Shown: in pieces, positions 22,609 to 33,278 of the stretch
Numbering within the stretch: position 1 is the stretch's first letter
Layout: each line of letters opens with the position of its first letter
From: Callorhinus ursinus
Lineage: Eukaryota; Chordata; Mammalia; Carnivora; Otariidae
Assembly (NCBI RefSeq): GCF_003265705.1
Contig: NW_020312968.1
Location: forward strand, 9,857,434-9,921,433
Reading direction: 5' to 3'
DNA length: 64,000 bases
Translations under genes and position numbers: made by a program
The notes under the pieces: model-generated
Database searches by the model: none
Told to the model about the DNA's origin: nothing
What the model saw: only the letters and a program-made list of their open reading frames with translations

Positions 22609-22795
22609 AGGTGCCTGGGTGGCTCAGTCATTAAGCAGCTGCCTTCGGCTCAGGTCATGATCCCAGGGTCGTTGGATCAAGCCCCACATGGGGCTCGCTG
22701 CTCAGCAGGAAGCCTGCTTCTCCCTCTCCCCCACTTGTGTTCCTTCTCTCACTGTGTCTCTCTCTGTCAAATAAATAAAGTCTTAAAAAAAAAAA
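22609..22795 (+). mobile_element. SINEC (form A)
   Basis: AGGTGCCTGGGTGGCTCAGTCATTAAGCAGCTGCC. AAAATCAA duplicated. Confidence 0.93.
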
Positions 22796-22816
22796 TCAAA
22801 GCAGTTAAGCAATATT

Positions 22817-22989
22817 TTTTTAAAAGATATTATTTATTTGACACAGAGAGGGAGAGCACAAGCAGGGGGAGCGGCAGAGGGAGAGGGAGAGGGAGAAGCA
22901 GACTCCCCGCTGAGCAGGGAGCCTGACGCAGGGCTCCATCCCAGGACCCTGGGATCATGACCCAACAGACTGAGCCACCCAGGCATCCC
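22817..22989 (-). mobile_element. SINEC (intermediate form)
   Basis: TTTTTAAAAGATATTATTTATTTGAC to GCCACCCAGGCATCCC. Perfect TSD AGTTAAGCAATATT (22803-22816, 22993-23006). It lacks part of the GCCGAAGGCAGACGCTTAACC segment. Confidence 0.94.
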
Positions 22990-23058
22990 AGTAGTTAAGC
23001 AATATTAAATTTGAATTAGAATGATCATTTAGAACTCATGGTATACTTCTCTTCTTTC

Positions 23059-23238
23059 TTTTTTTAAGATTTTATTTATTTATTTGACAGAGAGATAGAG
23101 CCAGAGAGCACAAGCTGGGGGAGGGCGGATCCCTCCCCGCTGAGCAGGGATCCTGATGTGGGGCTTAATCCCAGGACCCTGGGATCATGACCTAAGCCAA
23201 AGGCAGATGCATAACCAACTGAGCCACCCAGGTTCCCC
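23059..23238 (-). mobile_element. SINEC (intermediate form)
   Basis: TTTTTTTAAGATTTTATTTATTTATTTG to GCCACCCAGGTTCCCC. ATGGTATACTT duplicated. Confidence 0.94.
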
Positions 23239-23264
23239 CTATGGTATACTTTTCTTAAAAAAAT

Positions 23265-23468
23265 AGGGGCGCCTGGGTGGCTCAGTTGGTTAAGCCACTG
23301 CCTTGGGCTCAGGTCATGATCCTGGAGTCCTGGGAGCGAGTCCCGCATCGGGCTCCCTGCTCAGCAGGAAGTCTGCTTCTCCCTCTGACCCTCCCCCCTC
23401 TCATGTGCTCCCTCTTTCTCTCTCTCTCTCATTCTCTCTCTTTCAAATAAATAAATCTTTTAAAAAAA
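23265..23468 (+). mobile_element. SINEC (form B)
   Basis: GGGGCGCCTGGGTGGCTCAGTTGGTTAAGCCACTGCC with (TC)n expansion before the tail. Confidence 0.95.
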
Positions 23469-23477
23469 TATATTTAC

Positions 23478-23640
23478 AGGGTCACCTGGGTGGCTCAGTG
23501 GGTAAAGCATCCAACTCTTGATTTAGGCTCAGATCATGATCTCAGAGTCATGAGATCCATGGAGCCTGCTTAAGATTATGTCTCTCCCTCTCCCTCTGCC
23601 CCTCCCCTCCTGTTCTCTCTCTCTAATTAAAAAAAAAATT
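23478..23640 (+). mobile_element. SINEC (old form)
   Basis: GGGTCACCTGGGTGGCTCAGTGGGTAAAGCATCCAACTCTTGATTTAGGC; shortened before the TC-rich part. Confidence 0.9.
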
Positions 23641-23950
23641 CCAAGGTCTATTTACTCAAAATGCCAACCAAACATTTACTAGCCTGGTAGGAATAAAGAC
23701 TCCAAGATTTCAGATTGTGGTCTCTAAATACCGTATTTCGCTAAAAAGAATCAGATCTACTTGGAGAAGTGGTTGATTTTCTGTCAGAGGCAAGAAATCT
23801 CCAAAATCAGCCTGGAATATCTTATCAATTCAGGAAGCAGTGAAGCCATCAAAAACTAAGGTTGACATCAAATGGAATCTGGAGCCAACCTGTAGAAGCA
23901 TCCACCAGCCAAAGTGGGATAAATTTTAAGCCTCAAGAAGAAAAATAATG
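23641..23950. other. Unassigned sequence, possible ancient repeat
   Basis: AT-rich with no open frame of note; GGAATAAAGACTCCAAG and GGAGCCAACCTGTAGAAGC look repeat-like but I cannot name a family. Its end supplies the site used three times by SINEs. Confidence 0.4.
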
Positions 23951-24150
23951 GGGGGCGCCTCGGTGGCTCAGTTGGTTAAGCAACTGCCTTCGGCTCAGGT
24001 CATGATCCTGGAGTCCCAGGATCGAGTCCCACATCGGGCTCCCTGCTCGGCGGGGAGTCTGCTTCTCCCTCTGACCCTCTTCCCTCTCATGCTCTCTATC
24101 TCTCATTCTCTCTCTCTCAAATAAATAAATAAAATCTTTTAAAAAAGAAG
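23951..24150 (+). mobile_element. SINEC (form B), first of three at one site
   Basis: GGGGGCGCCTCGGTGGCTCAGTTGG. AGAAGAAAAATAATGGGG flanks both ends. Confidence 0.95.
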
Positions 24151-24164
24151 AAGAAAAATAATGG

Positions 24165-24333
24165 GGGGCGCCTGAGTGGCTCAGTCATTAAGCATCTGCC
24201 TTCAGCTCAGGTCATGATCCTGGGGTCCTGGGATCAAGCCCCGCATCGGGCTCCCTGCTCTCAGCGGAAAGCCTGCTTCTCCCTCTCCCACTCCCCCTGC
24301 TTGTGTTTCCTCTCTCGCTGTGTCTCTGTCAAA

Positions 24334-24366
<33 letters not shown>
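24165..24366 (+). mobile_element. SINEC (form A), second of three at one site
   Basis: GGGGGCGCCTGAGTGGCTCAGTCATTAAGC with (AAAT)n tail. Bounded by the same AGAAGAAAAATAATGGGG motif. Confidence 0.95.
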
Positions 24367-24368
<2 letters not shown>

Positions 24369-24382
24369 GAAGAAAAATAATG

Positions 24383-24578
24383 GGGCGCCTGCGTGGCTCA
24401 GTTGGTCAAATGTCTGCCTTTGGCTCAGGTCATGATCAGGTGGTCCTGGGATCCAGTCCCGTCGGGCTCCCTGCTCAGCGGGGAGCCTGCTTCTCCCTCT
24501 CCCACTCCCCCTGCTTGTGCTCTCTCTCTCTCTCTCTCTCTGTCAAATAAATAAATAAAATCTTTAAAAAAAAAAGAA
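24383..24578 (+). mobile_element. SINEC, third of three at one site
   Basis: GGGGCGCCTGCGTGGCTCAGTTGGTCAAATG with (TC)n. AGAAGAAAAATAA follows the tail. Confidence 0.95.
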
Positions 24579-25800
24579 GAAGAAAAATAACTGCAATGAA
24601 TTGAGACATACCAAGTATGTATATATCCAGGAGTCATAATGATCCAAAAACAGAAACAAAAAACCCCCTAACTGATTACCTTTGCAGATGCAATAGAACT
24701 AATTAATTATTTTGAAAGCTGATAAATTGTAAGAGAAAGAATTACACATGTCACCTGCCTTTTCTGGACTGTATCTAACAGGTATGTACTACTTCAGATG
24801 CTCTTTGCCTCCCCTGTCCCTTACTCTAGCCACTGCTGCAGCAACAAGGTTTAGGTGGGCTCTATCCAGCTTCATGCAGGGACGACCTGAGAATAGACTC
24901 ATCTCCTCCCTCCCACCCAGTGCTTCTCTGTCAGTGCCAGGGTGGGGATGCCCATGCATATACCACCTTGAAGTTAATGCTTCATTGTCTAAGCTTCTAC
25001 CAGTGAGGGATAGAAGCTGAGATGTGAATATTCCTTTCTTCCCCCCCACAAGATGAACTGTCCTAAGACTCAGTATCTATTGCTTCTCAGAAATCAAGTC
25101 ACACTGATCAAGCAATCAGGTGTCTACAGCAGCAGCCTACTGAGTGAGTCTCCCTTCAACTGGCTTTCTCTGCTTCTCCCATCCCTCACTTTTTTCTGCG
25201 CGGTCACTTTCCCCAGTAAAGCACATGACTCAAGGCTCTGCTTCCTGGGAAATCCAGGCTAAGACATGTACAAACTGTGACTCAGGATAAACTAAATAGT
25301 TGACGAAGAAATTATTCTAGCCAACAAATAAGGATTGACAAAATTTGAATATCAGCATTTTCCAAAGCACTAATAAAATAGTGGATCAAGGCAGTAGTCA
25401 TCGATGGCCACTAACATCACAGAAAAGATCACCGGACGTTATATGCCATCTGATGGGAATATACAACACCACAAATGGCACATTCTTGCCAAAAAGAGCA
25501 AACCTGTGTCTGACCAAGTTTCTAGATCCAACTACCAGTTTATAAGAATTACTAAAAGAGAGGGATATATTAAACAACACTACTGCGGGGTACGGTCAAC
25601 AAAATCCAGAATCTGGGAAACTCAAGAAGTCCAATGATCCAGTTTCCTCAACAACAACGAGCAAGCATTAAAAATGAAGGGAGAAGAAACCTATAAACTA
25701 AAAGATTTAAGTAATATCGATGAAATACCATGTGTATTTCTTGTTTGGGCCCCGATTCAGAATAACCAAACACTAAAAAAATGATGAGATATTTGGGCAA
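24579..25800. other. Unassigned sequence, probable ancient repeats
   Basis: 25290-25795 (CCAGAATCTGGGAAACTC, GATCCAGTTTCCTCAACAAC, TTGGGCCCCGATTCAG) has the feel of an old, widely dispersed repeat. 24775-25270 may be another. Families not identified; short frames are not genes. Confidence 0.35.
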
Positions 25801-25898
25801 AACTTGATATTCCCTAAGTTTTAAAATGTTTTAATCACATGCCACTGATTTAATCTAGTATATGTTGCTACTACATGTGTTTGAGTGGCATATTACAT

Positions 25899-25922
25899 AC
25901 ACACACACACACACACACACAC
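25899..25922. repeat. (CA)n microsatellite
   Basis: About 12 perfect CA units. Confidence 0.95.
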
Positions 25923-26770
25923 TAAAATAGATGTTTAATTTCTTTCTGTATCTGAATTGAAATGAACATTTCAAAGACTTGGATTTGGGATTATCTTTGA
26001 ATGTGTTCAGGTAGGAAGAAAGGGACTCTGGCTGGCATAGCTACTAACTGACATTATCTTGTTTTTTCCCACCCACTTTTTTCATTCTGGGTACATGCTG
26101 TATGGATTCCTTTGTTTGTGCTTTCCTGTAATCAACAAAACAGCATTTTCAGTAACTCATAAACATTTCCACTCTGAAGACTACACATTTCAAAATCTGC
26201 TCAGAGAAACAAAAAGAGACGCCTCCATGGGCCCCAGGGGCAGTAGTGAAAAGTGGGGCAAGAACTCTGGGTTCTGACTTGGAGCTCAGCAGAGGTTCCC
26301 TCCTGCACTGGCCCCAAGGCAGCCCCACAGAAACCATCTTGCCTTTCTGGGAGACAAAGCCCTATTCTGCTGCCTCTCAGGACAGGGAGTTCTGTGTTCT
26401 ATGTCCTGAGGTTCTGAAATCGATCCTGTGCTTCACCTACAGGCTGGGCAGACAGGATGATGGGGAAGGGGTCAAATCACAGTCTAAAGTGGGACACTTG
26501 CCTTGATAAGACAGGTGTTTTCATTACTGGCAACAGGTGCACCACGGAGCCCAGAAAGAGCTTTGTTTCTAATCTTGATTTGCTGTCCACTGCCTGTGTA
26601 TGTTTGGTATTTCTGTCCAGTTTTATTATGAAATAATTGACTTATATCACTGTATAAATTAAAGACGCACAGCAGGATCACTTGATTTACATCTATTGTG
26701 AAATGACTGCCACAGCAGAATCAGCTAACATCCATCACCCTATATAGATACAGTACAAAGAAAAAGGGGA
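25923..26770. other. No feature recognised
   Basis: Unique-looking sequence with a GC-richer middle (26220-26480); no known motif. Confidence 0.45.
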
Positions 26771-26992
26771 GGGGCGCCTGGGTGGCTCCTGGGTGGCTCC
26801 GTCGGTTAAGCGACTGCCTTCGGCTCAGGTCATGATCCCGGAGTCCAGGGATCAAGTCCCGCATTGGGCTTCCTGCTCGGCGGGGAGTCTGCTTCTCCCT
26901 CTGACCCTCCCCCCTCTCCTGTGCTCTCTCTTTGTCTCTCATTGTCGCTCTCTCAAATAAATAAATAAATAAATAAAATCTTTAAAAAAAAA
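26771..26992 (+). mobile_element. SINEC (form B) with duplicated head motif
   Basis: GGGGCGCCTGGGTGGCTCCTGGGTGGCTCCGTCGG: CTGGGTGGCTC occurs twice in tandem. AAAGAAAAAGGGG flanks both ends. Confidence 0.94.
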
Positions 26993-26997
26993 GAAAA

Positions 26998-27095
26998 AGG
27001 GGATGCCTCGCTGGCTTAGTCAGTGGAGGTGAGTTCAAGTCCCCTATGTCCTGTAGAATTTATTTAAAGTTAAAACAAAATCTTTAAAGAGGAAA
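26998..27095 (+). mobile_element. Degenerate short SINE
   Basis: GGGGATGCCTCGCTGGCTTAGTCAGTGGAGGTGAGTTCAAGTCCC then an A-rich AAATCTTTAAAG end. Head and tail only. Confidence 0.6.
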
Positions 27096-27371
27096 AGAAA
27101 AAAGAAAAATAAATGTTCCCCTTGTGGTGAGAACTCTAAAAATTTACCCTCTTAACAACTTTCCTATATATCATACGGCAGTGTTAGCTATATAGTCATC
27201 ATGACATCCCTGGTACTTATTTATAACTCCAAGTTTGTACCTTTTGACCACCTTCCTCCAAGTCCCTCTCCCTGCACCTCCCTCCCTAGTTTTGCATTTA
27301 ACTTCAGTGTTTTCACCCTTTGACCCAGCAATCCCCCTTCTACGTATCTACCCCACCCCCACAAGTAATGA
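27096..27371. other. No feature recognised
   Basis: May be degraded L1 (TTTGACCCAGCAATCCC at about 27319), not certain. Confidence 0.4.
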
Positions 27372-27384
27372 AAGAAATATACTC

Positions 27385-27604
27385 GGGCGCCTGGGTGGCT
27401 CAGTCGTTAAGCGTCTGCCTTCGGCTCAGGTCATGATCCCAGGGTCCTGGGATCGAGCCCCGCATCGGGCTCCCTGCTCAGTGGGAAGGAAGCCTGCTTC
27501 TCCCTCTCCCACTCCCCCTGCTTGCATTTCTGTCTCTCTCTCTCTCTCTCTCTGTCAAAAAATAAAAAATTTAAAAATTTAAAAAATCTAAAAAAAAAAC
27601 TTTT
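27385..27604 (+). mobile_element. SINEC (form A)
   Basis: GGGCGCCTGGGTGGCTCAGTCGTTAAGC; GGGAAGGAAGCC has a 4-base duplication. Perfect 13-bp TSD AAGAAATATACTC (27372-27384, 27605-27617). Confidence 0.95.
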
Positions 27605-27885
27605 AAGAAATATACTCAGTAATGCTTATTCCTATGTGCTGGAATAGCAGAAAATTAAAATTAAATGCCATTAAAAGAATGGCTGCATAAACAGTCCATA
27701 ACTACGTGTTTCATTATTCTATTTTGTAAGTCTAGCCTTTATTTCACCTTACACAATTTTATTATGTAATATTTGATCCAAATGAGATACTGTAAGTAAC
27801 ATCTAAATAACCTTGAAAGCATATAATAAAATGAATACATGAACCCACCATACAATTAATCAATAGAACAATTACCAATTTTTTT

Positions 27886-28077
27886 TCTTTTTTTAAAGAT
27901 TATTTATTTATTTATTTGAGAGAGAGAGATCATGAGCAGGGGGGAAGGGCAGAGGGAGAGGGAGAAGCAGGCTCCCCGCTGAGCGGGGAGCTCGACATGG
28001 GACTCGATCCCAGGACTCTGGGATCATGACCCAAGCCAAAGGCAGATGCTTAACTGACTGAGCCACCCAGGCGCCCC
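27886..28077 (-). mobile_element. SINEC (intermediate form)
   Basis: CTTTTTTTAAAGATTATTTATTTATTTATTTG to GCCACCCAGGCGCCCC. RTTACCAAT on both sides. Confidence 0.94.
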
Positions 28078-28180
28078 AGTTACCAATGTTTTTGATAACG
28101 CCATGTGCTTTCAACTGCCCCTATTCATTTCAAGGGAATCATTATCCTAAAATAATGCGTTCATTAAAAAATTTTAAGGA

Positions 28181-28366
28181 AGCACCTGGGTGGCTCAGTC
28201 AGTTTAGCAGCTGCCTTCAGCTCAGGTCATGACCCTGGGGTCCTGGGATCGAGTCCCACATCCAGCTCCCTGCTCAGCATTCTCCTCCTTCTGCCGTGCC
28301 CCCTGCTTGTGAGCTCTCTCTCGCTCACTCTCTCTGTCTCAAGTAAATAAAATCTTAAAAAAAAAT
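28181..28366 (+). mobile_element. SINEC (intermediate form), first of three adjacent copies
   Basis: AAGCACCTGGGTGGCTCAGTCAGTTTAGCAGCTGCC, tail AAATCTTAAAAAAAA. Confidence 0.93.
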
Positions 28367-28375
28367 TTTTTTTAG

Positions 28376-28590
28376 GGGCACCTGGGTGGCACAGTCAGTT
28401 GAGTATCTGACTCTTGGTTATAGCTCGGGTCATGGTCTCAGAGTCATGAGATTGAACCCATGTCAGTCTCCATGCTCAGCACAGAGTCTGTTAGAGATTC
28501 TCTCTCCCCCACTCCCTCTGGCCCTTCCCACCATGTGTACACGCTCTTTCTCTCTCTCTCTAAAGGAAATAAATAAATCTTTAAAAAAAT
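28376..28590 (+). mobile_element. SINEC (old form)
   Basis: GGGGCACCTGGGTGGCACAGTCAGTTGAGTATCTGACTCTTGG to AAATCTTTAAAAAAA. Confidence 0.93.
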
Positions 28591-28596
28591 TTTTTG

Positions 28597-28800
28597 GGCG
28601 CCTGGGTGGCTCAGTTGGTTAGGCGACTGCCTTCAGCTCAGGTCATGATCCTGGAGTCCCGGGATCGAGTCCCGCATCGGGCTCCCTGCTTGGCGGGGAG
28701 TCTACTTCTCCCTCTGACCCTCTTCCCTCTCGTGCTCTCTATCTCTCATTCTCTCTCTCTCAAATAAATAAATAAAATCTTTAAAAAAAAAATAAAAAAA
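28597..28800 (+). mobile_element. SINEC (form B)
   Basis: GGGCGCCTGGGTGGCTCAGTTGGTTAGGCGACTGCC; the tail directly abuts the inverted-repeat arm. Confidence 0.95.
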
Positions 28801-28810
28801 AAATAAAAAA

Positions 28811-28904
28811 TTTTTTTACCCAAACATATACATCTTCCTAAACAATATATTATTTGGATTTGCTTGTTTTTGAGCTTTATAAAAATAGAATCACACTGTG
28901 TGTG
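28811..28904 (+). repeat. Left arm of a 94-bp inverted repeat
   Basis: TTTTTTTACCCAAACATATAC through AATCACACTGTGTGTG. It equals the reverse complement of 29994-30087 at 88 of 94 positions. It starts directly after a SINE tail (28597-28800); sequence to its right (to about 29040) resembles old L1. Confidence 0.9.
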
Positions 28905-29040
28905 GTCTGTAACCAGCAAGTTTTCACTGCAAATTATATTTCTAAGATTTATTTGAGTTGTTGAATATAGCTGTATTTCATCCAATTTTCCTGCTGTATA
29001 ATATTCCATTTCCATATTTGATTCTAAATTTTCCTTTGGA

Positions 29041-29327
29041 ATAAAAAGATATCCCCCCTCTAGGCAAAGAGTTACTTTCTTGGTGATTTTTGGAGAAAAG
29101 CTGTTAGATCATTGCAAGAGCAGAATTTATAGACAAGAATGTTTCTTCATTTCACCCATAAGCAGCGGGTGGGAAACACATATCACCCCATGTCATTTGG
29201 AGGGTTTTGCCTTCAAGGTATGTTTGATGTTGCATAGCTACCAGAAAATGCATCAAAGTACAGCTCACCAAACCTCTCTTTATTCACACCAGTCGCTCCA
29301 TAATTTCAAAATTGGGTAGCCTTTTAT
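29041..29327. other. No feature recognised (inside inverted-repeat spacer)
   Basis: 79-codon frame at 29080-29319 without known motif. Confidence 0.45.
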
Positions 29328-29508
29328 TTATTTATTTTTTTTAAGATTTCATTTATTGGAGAGAGAGAGTATGAGCGGGGGAAGTGCAGAGAGAGAAGCA
29401 GCCTCCCCACTGAGCAGGGGCCCTGATGCGGGACTCGATCCCAGGACTCTAGGATCATGACCCAAGCTGAAGGCAGACGCTCAACCGACTGAGCCACCCA
29501 GGCGCCCC
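29328..29508 (-). mobile_element. SINEC
   Basis: TTTTTTTTAAGATTTCATTTATTGGAGAG to GCCACCCAGGCGCCCC. TAGCCTTTTA duplicated. Confidence 0.94.
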
Positions 29509-29677
29509 AAGAATGGATAGCCTTTTAGCCCACATGCCTAGATTCCTAATTCTTCCTTCAATTCATTGAAATCTGCATCTTCCTCCCAGGTTAATCTGTT
29601 GGGTGGCTTTCACTTTCCTTTGGCCCTTCGGATTTGTAAACGTCTTTCCTTCATAATTCTTAAGACCTTGGGCCTTG

Positions 29678-29873
29678 GGGCACCTGATTGGCCCAGTAGG
29701 TTAAGCGACTGCCTTCGGCTCAGGTCATGATCCCAGGGTTCCGGGATTGAGCCCCGCATTGGGCTCCCTGCTGAGCAGGGGGCCTGCTTCTCCCTCTCCC
29801 TCTGCCCCGCCCCGCTGCTTGTGCTCTCCTGCTCTCTCTCTGTCAAATAAATAAATAAAATCTTAAAAAAAAA
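29678..29873 (+). mobile_element. SINEC (intermediate form)
   Basis: GGGCACCTGATTGGCCCAGTAGGTTAAGCG. Perfect 15-bp TSD AGACCTTGGGCCTTG (29663-29677, 29874-29888). Confidence 0.95.
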
Positions 29874-29993
29874 AGACCTTGGGCCTTGATGAATTCTGCT
29901 TCTTTTCCTGGGCTTCTCCTTTTACAACACAAGTCTGTCAGGTATTGGAATGACAGCCAGCGAAGTGGTAACAACCGTTGAATCGAGTGGATT

Positions 29994-30087
29994 CACACAC
30001 AGTGTGATTCTATTTTTATAAAGCTCAAAAACAAACGAATCCAAACAATATATTGTTTAGGAAGAGGTACATGTTTAGGTAAAAAAA
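29994..30087 (-). repeat. Right arm of a 94-bp inverted repeat
   Basis: Reverse complement of the left arm with six mismatches. It ends at a T-run that starts a partial minus SINE (30088-30190). Spacer between the arms is 1089 bp. Confidence 0.9.
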
Positions 30088-30190
30088 ATTTTTTAAAGAC
30101 TTATTTATTTCCTTTAGAGAGAGGCGGAGAGAAAGAGCGTGTACACGTGGTGGGGAGGGCCAGAGGGAGTGGGGGAGAGAGAATCTCTGT
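30088..30190 (-). mobile_element. Partial SINE
   Basis: TTTTTTAAAGACTTATTTATTTCCTTTAGAGAGAGG with GA-rich middle; the tRNA-like half is missing. Adjacent sequence to 30260 resembles an old L1 tail (TTTGAAAATTTTCCTATATAAAAATG). Confidence 0.7.
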
Positions 30191-30330
30191 ATGGGAGTTC
30201 ACCGTACTAGCCTTCCCATTATTTTGTATGTTTGAAAATTTTCCTATATAAAAATGTGGGGAGGGTGAGGGATCAAATAAACTGAATTTTGTATGTCCTT
30301 TTTTGACTTTGATTTGGGAGTCATATCTTT

Positions 30331-30515
30331 TTTTTTTTTTCTTTTAAGATTTTTACTTATTTATTTGACGGAGAAAGAGAGAGCACCAGCAGGGAGAGGG
30401 AGAAGCAGACTCCCCGCAGAGCAGGGAGTCCGACGCGGGGCTCGATCCCACGACCCTGAGATCAGGACCTGAGCCGAAGGCAATGGCTTAACCGAGTGAG
30501 CCACCCCGGCACCCC
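30331..30515 (-). mobile_element. SINEC (intermediate form)
   Basis: T-run, CTTTTAAGATTTTTACTTATTTATTTGACG to GCCACCCCGGCACCCC. GGGAGTCAYATCTTT duplicated. Confidence 0.94.
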
Positions 30516-30539
30516 GGGAGTCACATCTTTTTAAGGTAT

Positions 30540-30920
30540 ATCTACTGACTGATTCTGAGGAATGCTATCAGGTAAAAACAAGTACTCTGTATGACCCAAT
30601 ATGCAAAGTTGTCCACGACACGTTGCTAAGGAAGAAAACAAAGTACAGAGCAATACATATGGTATGGGCCTCTTTATGCATTTAATACACATATGTGTGT
30701 ATATGTATATACATGTATATATATACGTATGTGTACGTATATATATACATGCAAATGAATAGAAAAATGGTTAGAAGGATGCTCTGCATCTCGGCCACAA
30801 GCTAACTGAAAAGGTGAGTGGGACAGTCTCTGATTTAGGGCAATAGGAAAATGGTAGTGAAGACAGTTCTGCTTTTGGGGGGTACTGTTTTGAATGTAAT
30901 TAAAAGCAAAGGAAAATTAA
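30540..30920 (+). mobile_element. Probable ancient L1 3' region
   Basis: GTAAAAACAAGTACTCTGTATGACCC, ATGGTATGGGCCTCTTTATGC and a TATATG-rich stretch followed by ATGCAAATGAATAGAAAAATGG resemble L1M/L1ME 3' ends. Low similarity; ends approximate. Confidence 0.4.
30685..30752. repeat. TATATG/TACGTA-rich low-complexity DNA
   Basis: Alternating purine-pyrimidine run with TATACATGTATATATATACG; imperfect palindromes. Confidence 0.9.
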
Positions 30921-30921
30921 G

Positions 30922-31080
30922 GGGCACCTGGGTGGCTCAGTTGGTTAAGCGTCTGCCTTTGGCTCAGGTCATGATCCCGAGGGCCTGGGATTAAGCACCC
31001 CCTGTCAGGGCTCCCTGCTCAGTGGAGGGTCCGTCCCCCAACTTGCGCTCTCTCTCTCTCTCAAATAAATTTTAAAAAAG
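30922..31080 (+). mobile_element. SINEC, internally shortened
   Basis: GGGGCACCTGGGTGGCTCAGTTGG; the TC-rich middle is shortened and the tail is AAATAAATTTTAAAAAAG. Confidence 0.9.
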
Positions 31081-32212
31081 CAAAGTAGAATAAATGCATG
31101 GGATGAACTAGACGATTGTCAGCTATCTTCTGGCTGACATTTATAGTAATCCTAATGGGAAGGAGGATGTCTGTCTTCATGGGGACTTCATGAGAGGTAG
31201 TGGTCATGGGGCCTGGTGCATCCTGCAGATTGAAAGGGGCAGCTGCAGCTCTCAGAGACATCCTGGCCACAGTTGCATGGATCACGTGGCCGCTGAGTGT
31301 TCTTTCAACACTCCTTACCCTGGTGTTACCCCCACTCACACCTGTCTGGCCTAAGAACAGGATTGCTCCTGGGCCTGGAGAAACCTCAGGTCCCTCCTCC
31401 ATGGGGCAAGGCAGGCAGCAGCCCCACCTTCTCCCCAAGCAGAGGCAGAAGTGGGGCAGGTAAATACCTCACGGGTAGCTACCTGTCAGATTATGGAGAA
31501 GAAAGGCAAGAAGAGTAGCCAAAGACCATCCCTTCTCTATGTTCAGCAATCCCTGCGTCAGTTACTCTGAACCCCTTTAACGCACTTTGTAGTCCACTTG
31601 GCTTTGGCATGATACTTTAAGTCCTTCCTAAACTCTGTTTAGAGGCAGGGGTTACCTCTAGATAGTTTCTGTGGCCAAAGCTTTGGGAAGTTTTTCTAAG
31701 AAAACAGCAGTTTAAGTAATTGGCACACTGCCTGCTATATGGCATTCGGTGATGGACTTTGACAGACAGCTCAGAAAGAAATAATACTTTCCGATGATCA
31801 CCTGTTAACAGTCCAAAGACTACTGTAGTTTCAGTTAAGCCTCTGGTGAATATTAATTTTAAACATACATGAAAAGTATAGTTTCCCTGGAGCTGGGATT
31901 GCCTGTGAATTTCCAGGGAGAAAGAGGGAGATAGAAACATATGTAGATATAGATAGAGATAAATTCATTGAACAATTTTGTAGAAAACAAGGATATGATT
32001 ACTTACAGGGTCTAATGTAAAAACCATCTTATTGTGATGCTCAAAAAGCTCTAAACAAAAAAAAGATGTAAACAGAATAATAATATATGATTATAACTGG
32101 TATTTACATGTATAGGCCAGTCATAGAAATTAAAGGCTGAGATACAATTGAATTGCACCTGTGCTTATGATGCACTGGGAAATAATGGGAGTATCAGGGA
32201 CATGACCGAAAT
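31081..32212. other. No gene recognised
   Basis: A GC-richer patch at 31190-31460 gives frames of 125 codons (minus) and 87 codons (plus) without known domains. The rest is AT-rich. Confidence 0.45.
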
Positions 32213-32228
32213 AATGGGCTCACATTTT

Positions 32229-32422
32229 TTTTAAAGATTTATTTATTTATTTGAGAGAGCGAGAATGAGAGAGAGAGAGAGAGTACATGGAGGGGAGGGT
32301 TAGAGGGAGAAGCAGGCTCCTCGCTGAGCAGGGAGCCCGATGCGGGACTCGATCCAGGGACTCCAGGATCATGACCTGAGCTGAAGGCAGTCGCTTAGCC
32401 AACTGAGCCACCCAGGCGCCCC
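32229..32422 (-). mobile_element. SINEC (form B)
   Basis: TTTTAAAGATTTATTTATTTATTTGAGAGAGCG to GCCACCCAGGCGCCCC. Perfect 16-bp TSD AATGGGCTCACATTTT (32213-32228, 32423-32438). Confidence 0.96.
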
Positions 32423-32574
32423 AATGGGCTCACATTTTAATGAGTACTTATTTGGCACATTGTGCCCGTGACACTAAAGTGAGGTCATGTAAGTATGCTA
32501 ATTGATTGAGGGATTCTTCAACTGAAATCAATACCAACAATTTAAAAACACAACACAAACCAGGGCAGGTGAGG

Positions 32575-33240
32575 GTGAGAAGAAACTGCTACACTGCTTG
32601 CCGTTGTAAACTGCTCCCACCCTTTCAAAAAGCATTTTCATAAAATGCATCAAGACTCATAAAAAATGTTCAAATCATTTGACCTTGTGACTTTACCGTA
32701 GGCTCCTGTCTTCAGACAAAACTACAAATACAGAGAAGACTATATGCACAGAACTTTTCATCAACACATTAGTCACAAGAGCAAAAAATGGAAAACAATG
32801 AAACTATCCAATAATTAGGGAAAGTTAAGTAAATTAAGACATATCCACTAAAAGGTACATTATGTGGGCATATATATGTTGACTATGAAGAGTATGTAGC
32901 AATATTTATTCAGTCAACGAATACTTATTGAGCCAGCTTTACCATATCATGCTAAGCTCAGGTGATACAATGATGCACAAAAAATGGAGGTTTTGCCCTC
33001 ATGGAACTTGCGGATAATACTTATGGTGTAATATTCATTGTAAATGACAGAATACAGAATTCCCGTACCATGATTGCCACTACACAAAACTGAAACACAC
33101 GGGCAGAAGGACAGGAACAAAATAAACCAAAATGCATACTGTGTATTTGTTTTATTTGGGGTAGTGATAGCACAGATAATTTCCCTCCCCTTTTCAGCAT
33201 TTAACAGATTGCATTCGGGATTTTTGCAATTTAAAATATT
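32575..33240 (+). mobile_element. Probable ancient L1 3' region with an L2 fragment
   Basis: CTATCCAATAATTAGGGAAAGTTAAGTAAATTAAGACATATCC resembles L1ME sequence. 32905-33020 (TTCAGTCAACGAATACTTATTGAGCC, TTTTGCCCTCATGGAACTTGC) is an L2 3' segment. 33060-33240 again resembles an L1M tail. Confidence 0.45.
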
Positions 33241-33278
33241 GTGGGATGTATAAGAACATCAAGAAATACTATTAGCTG

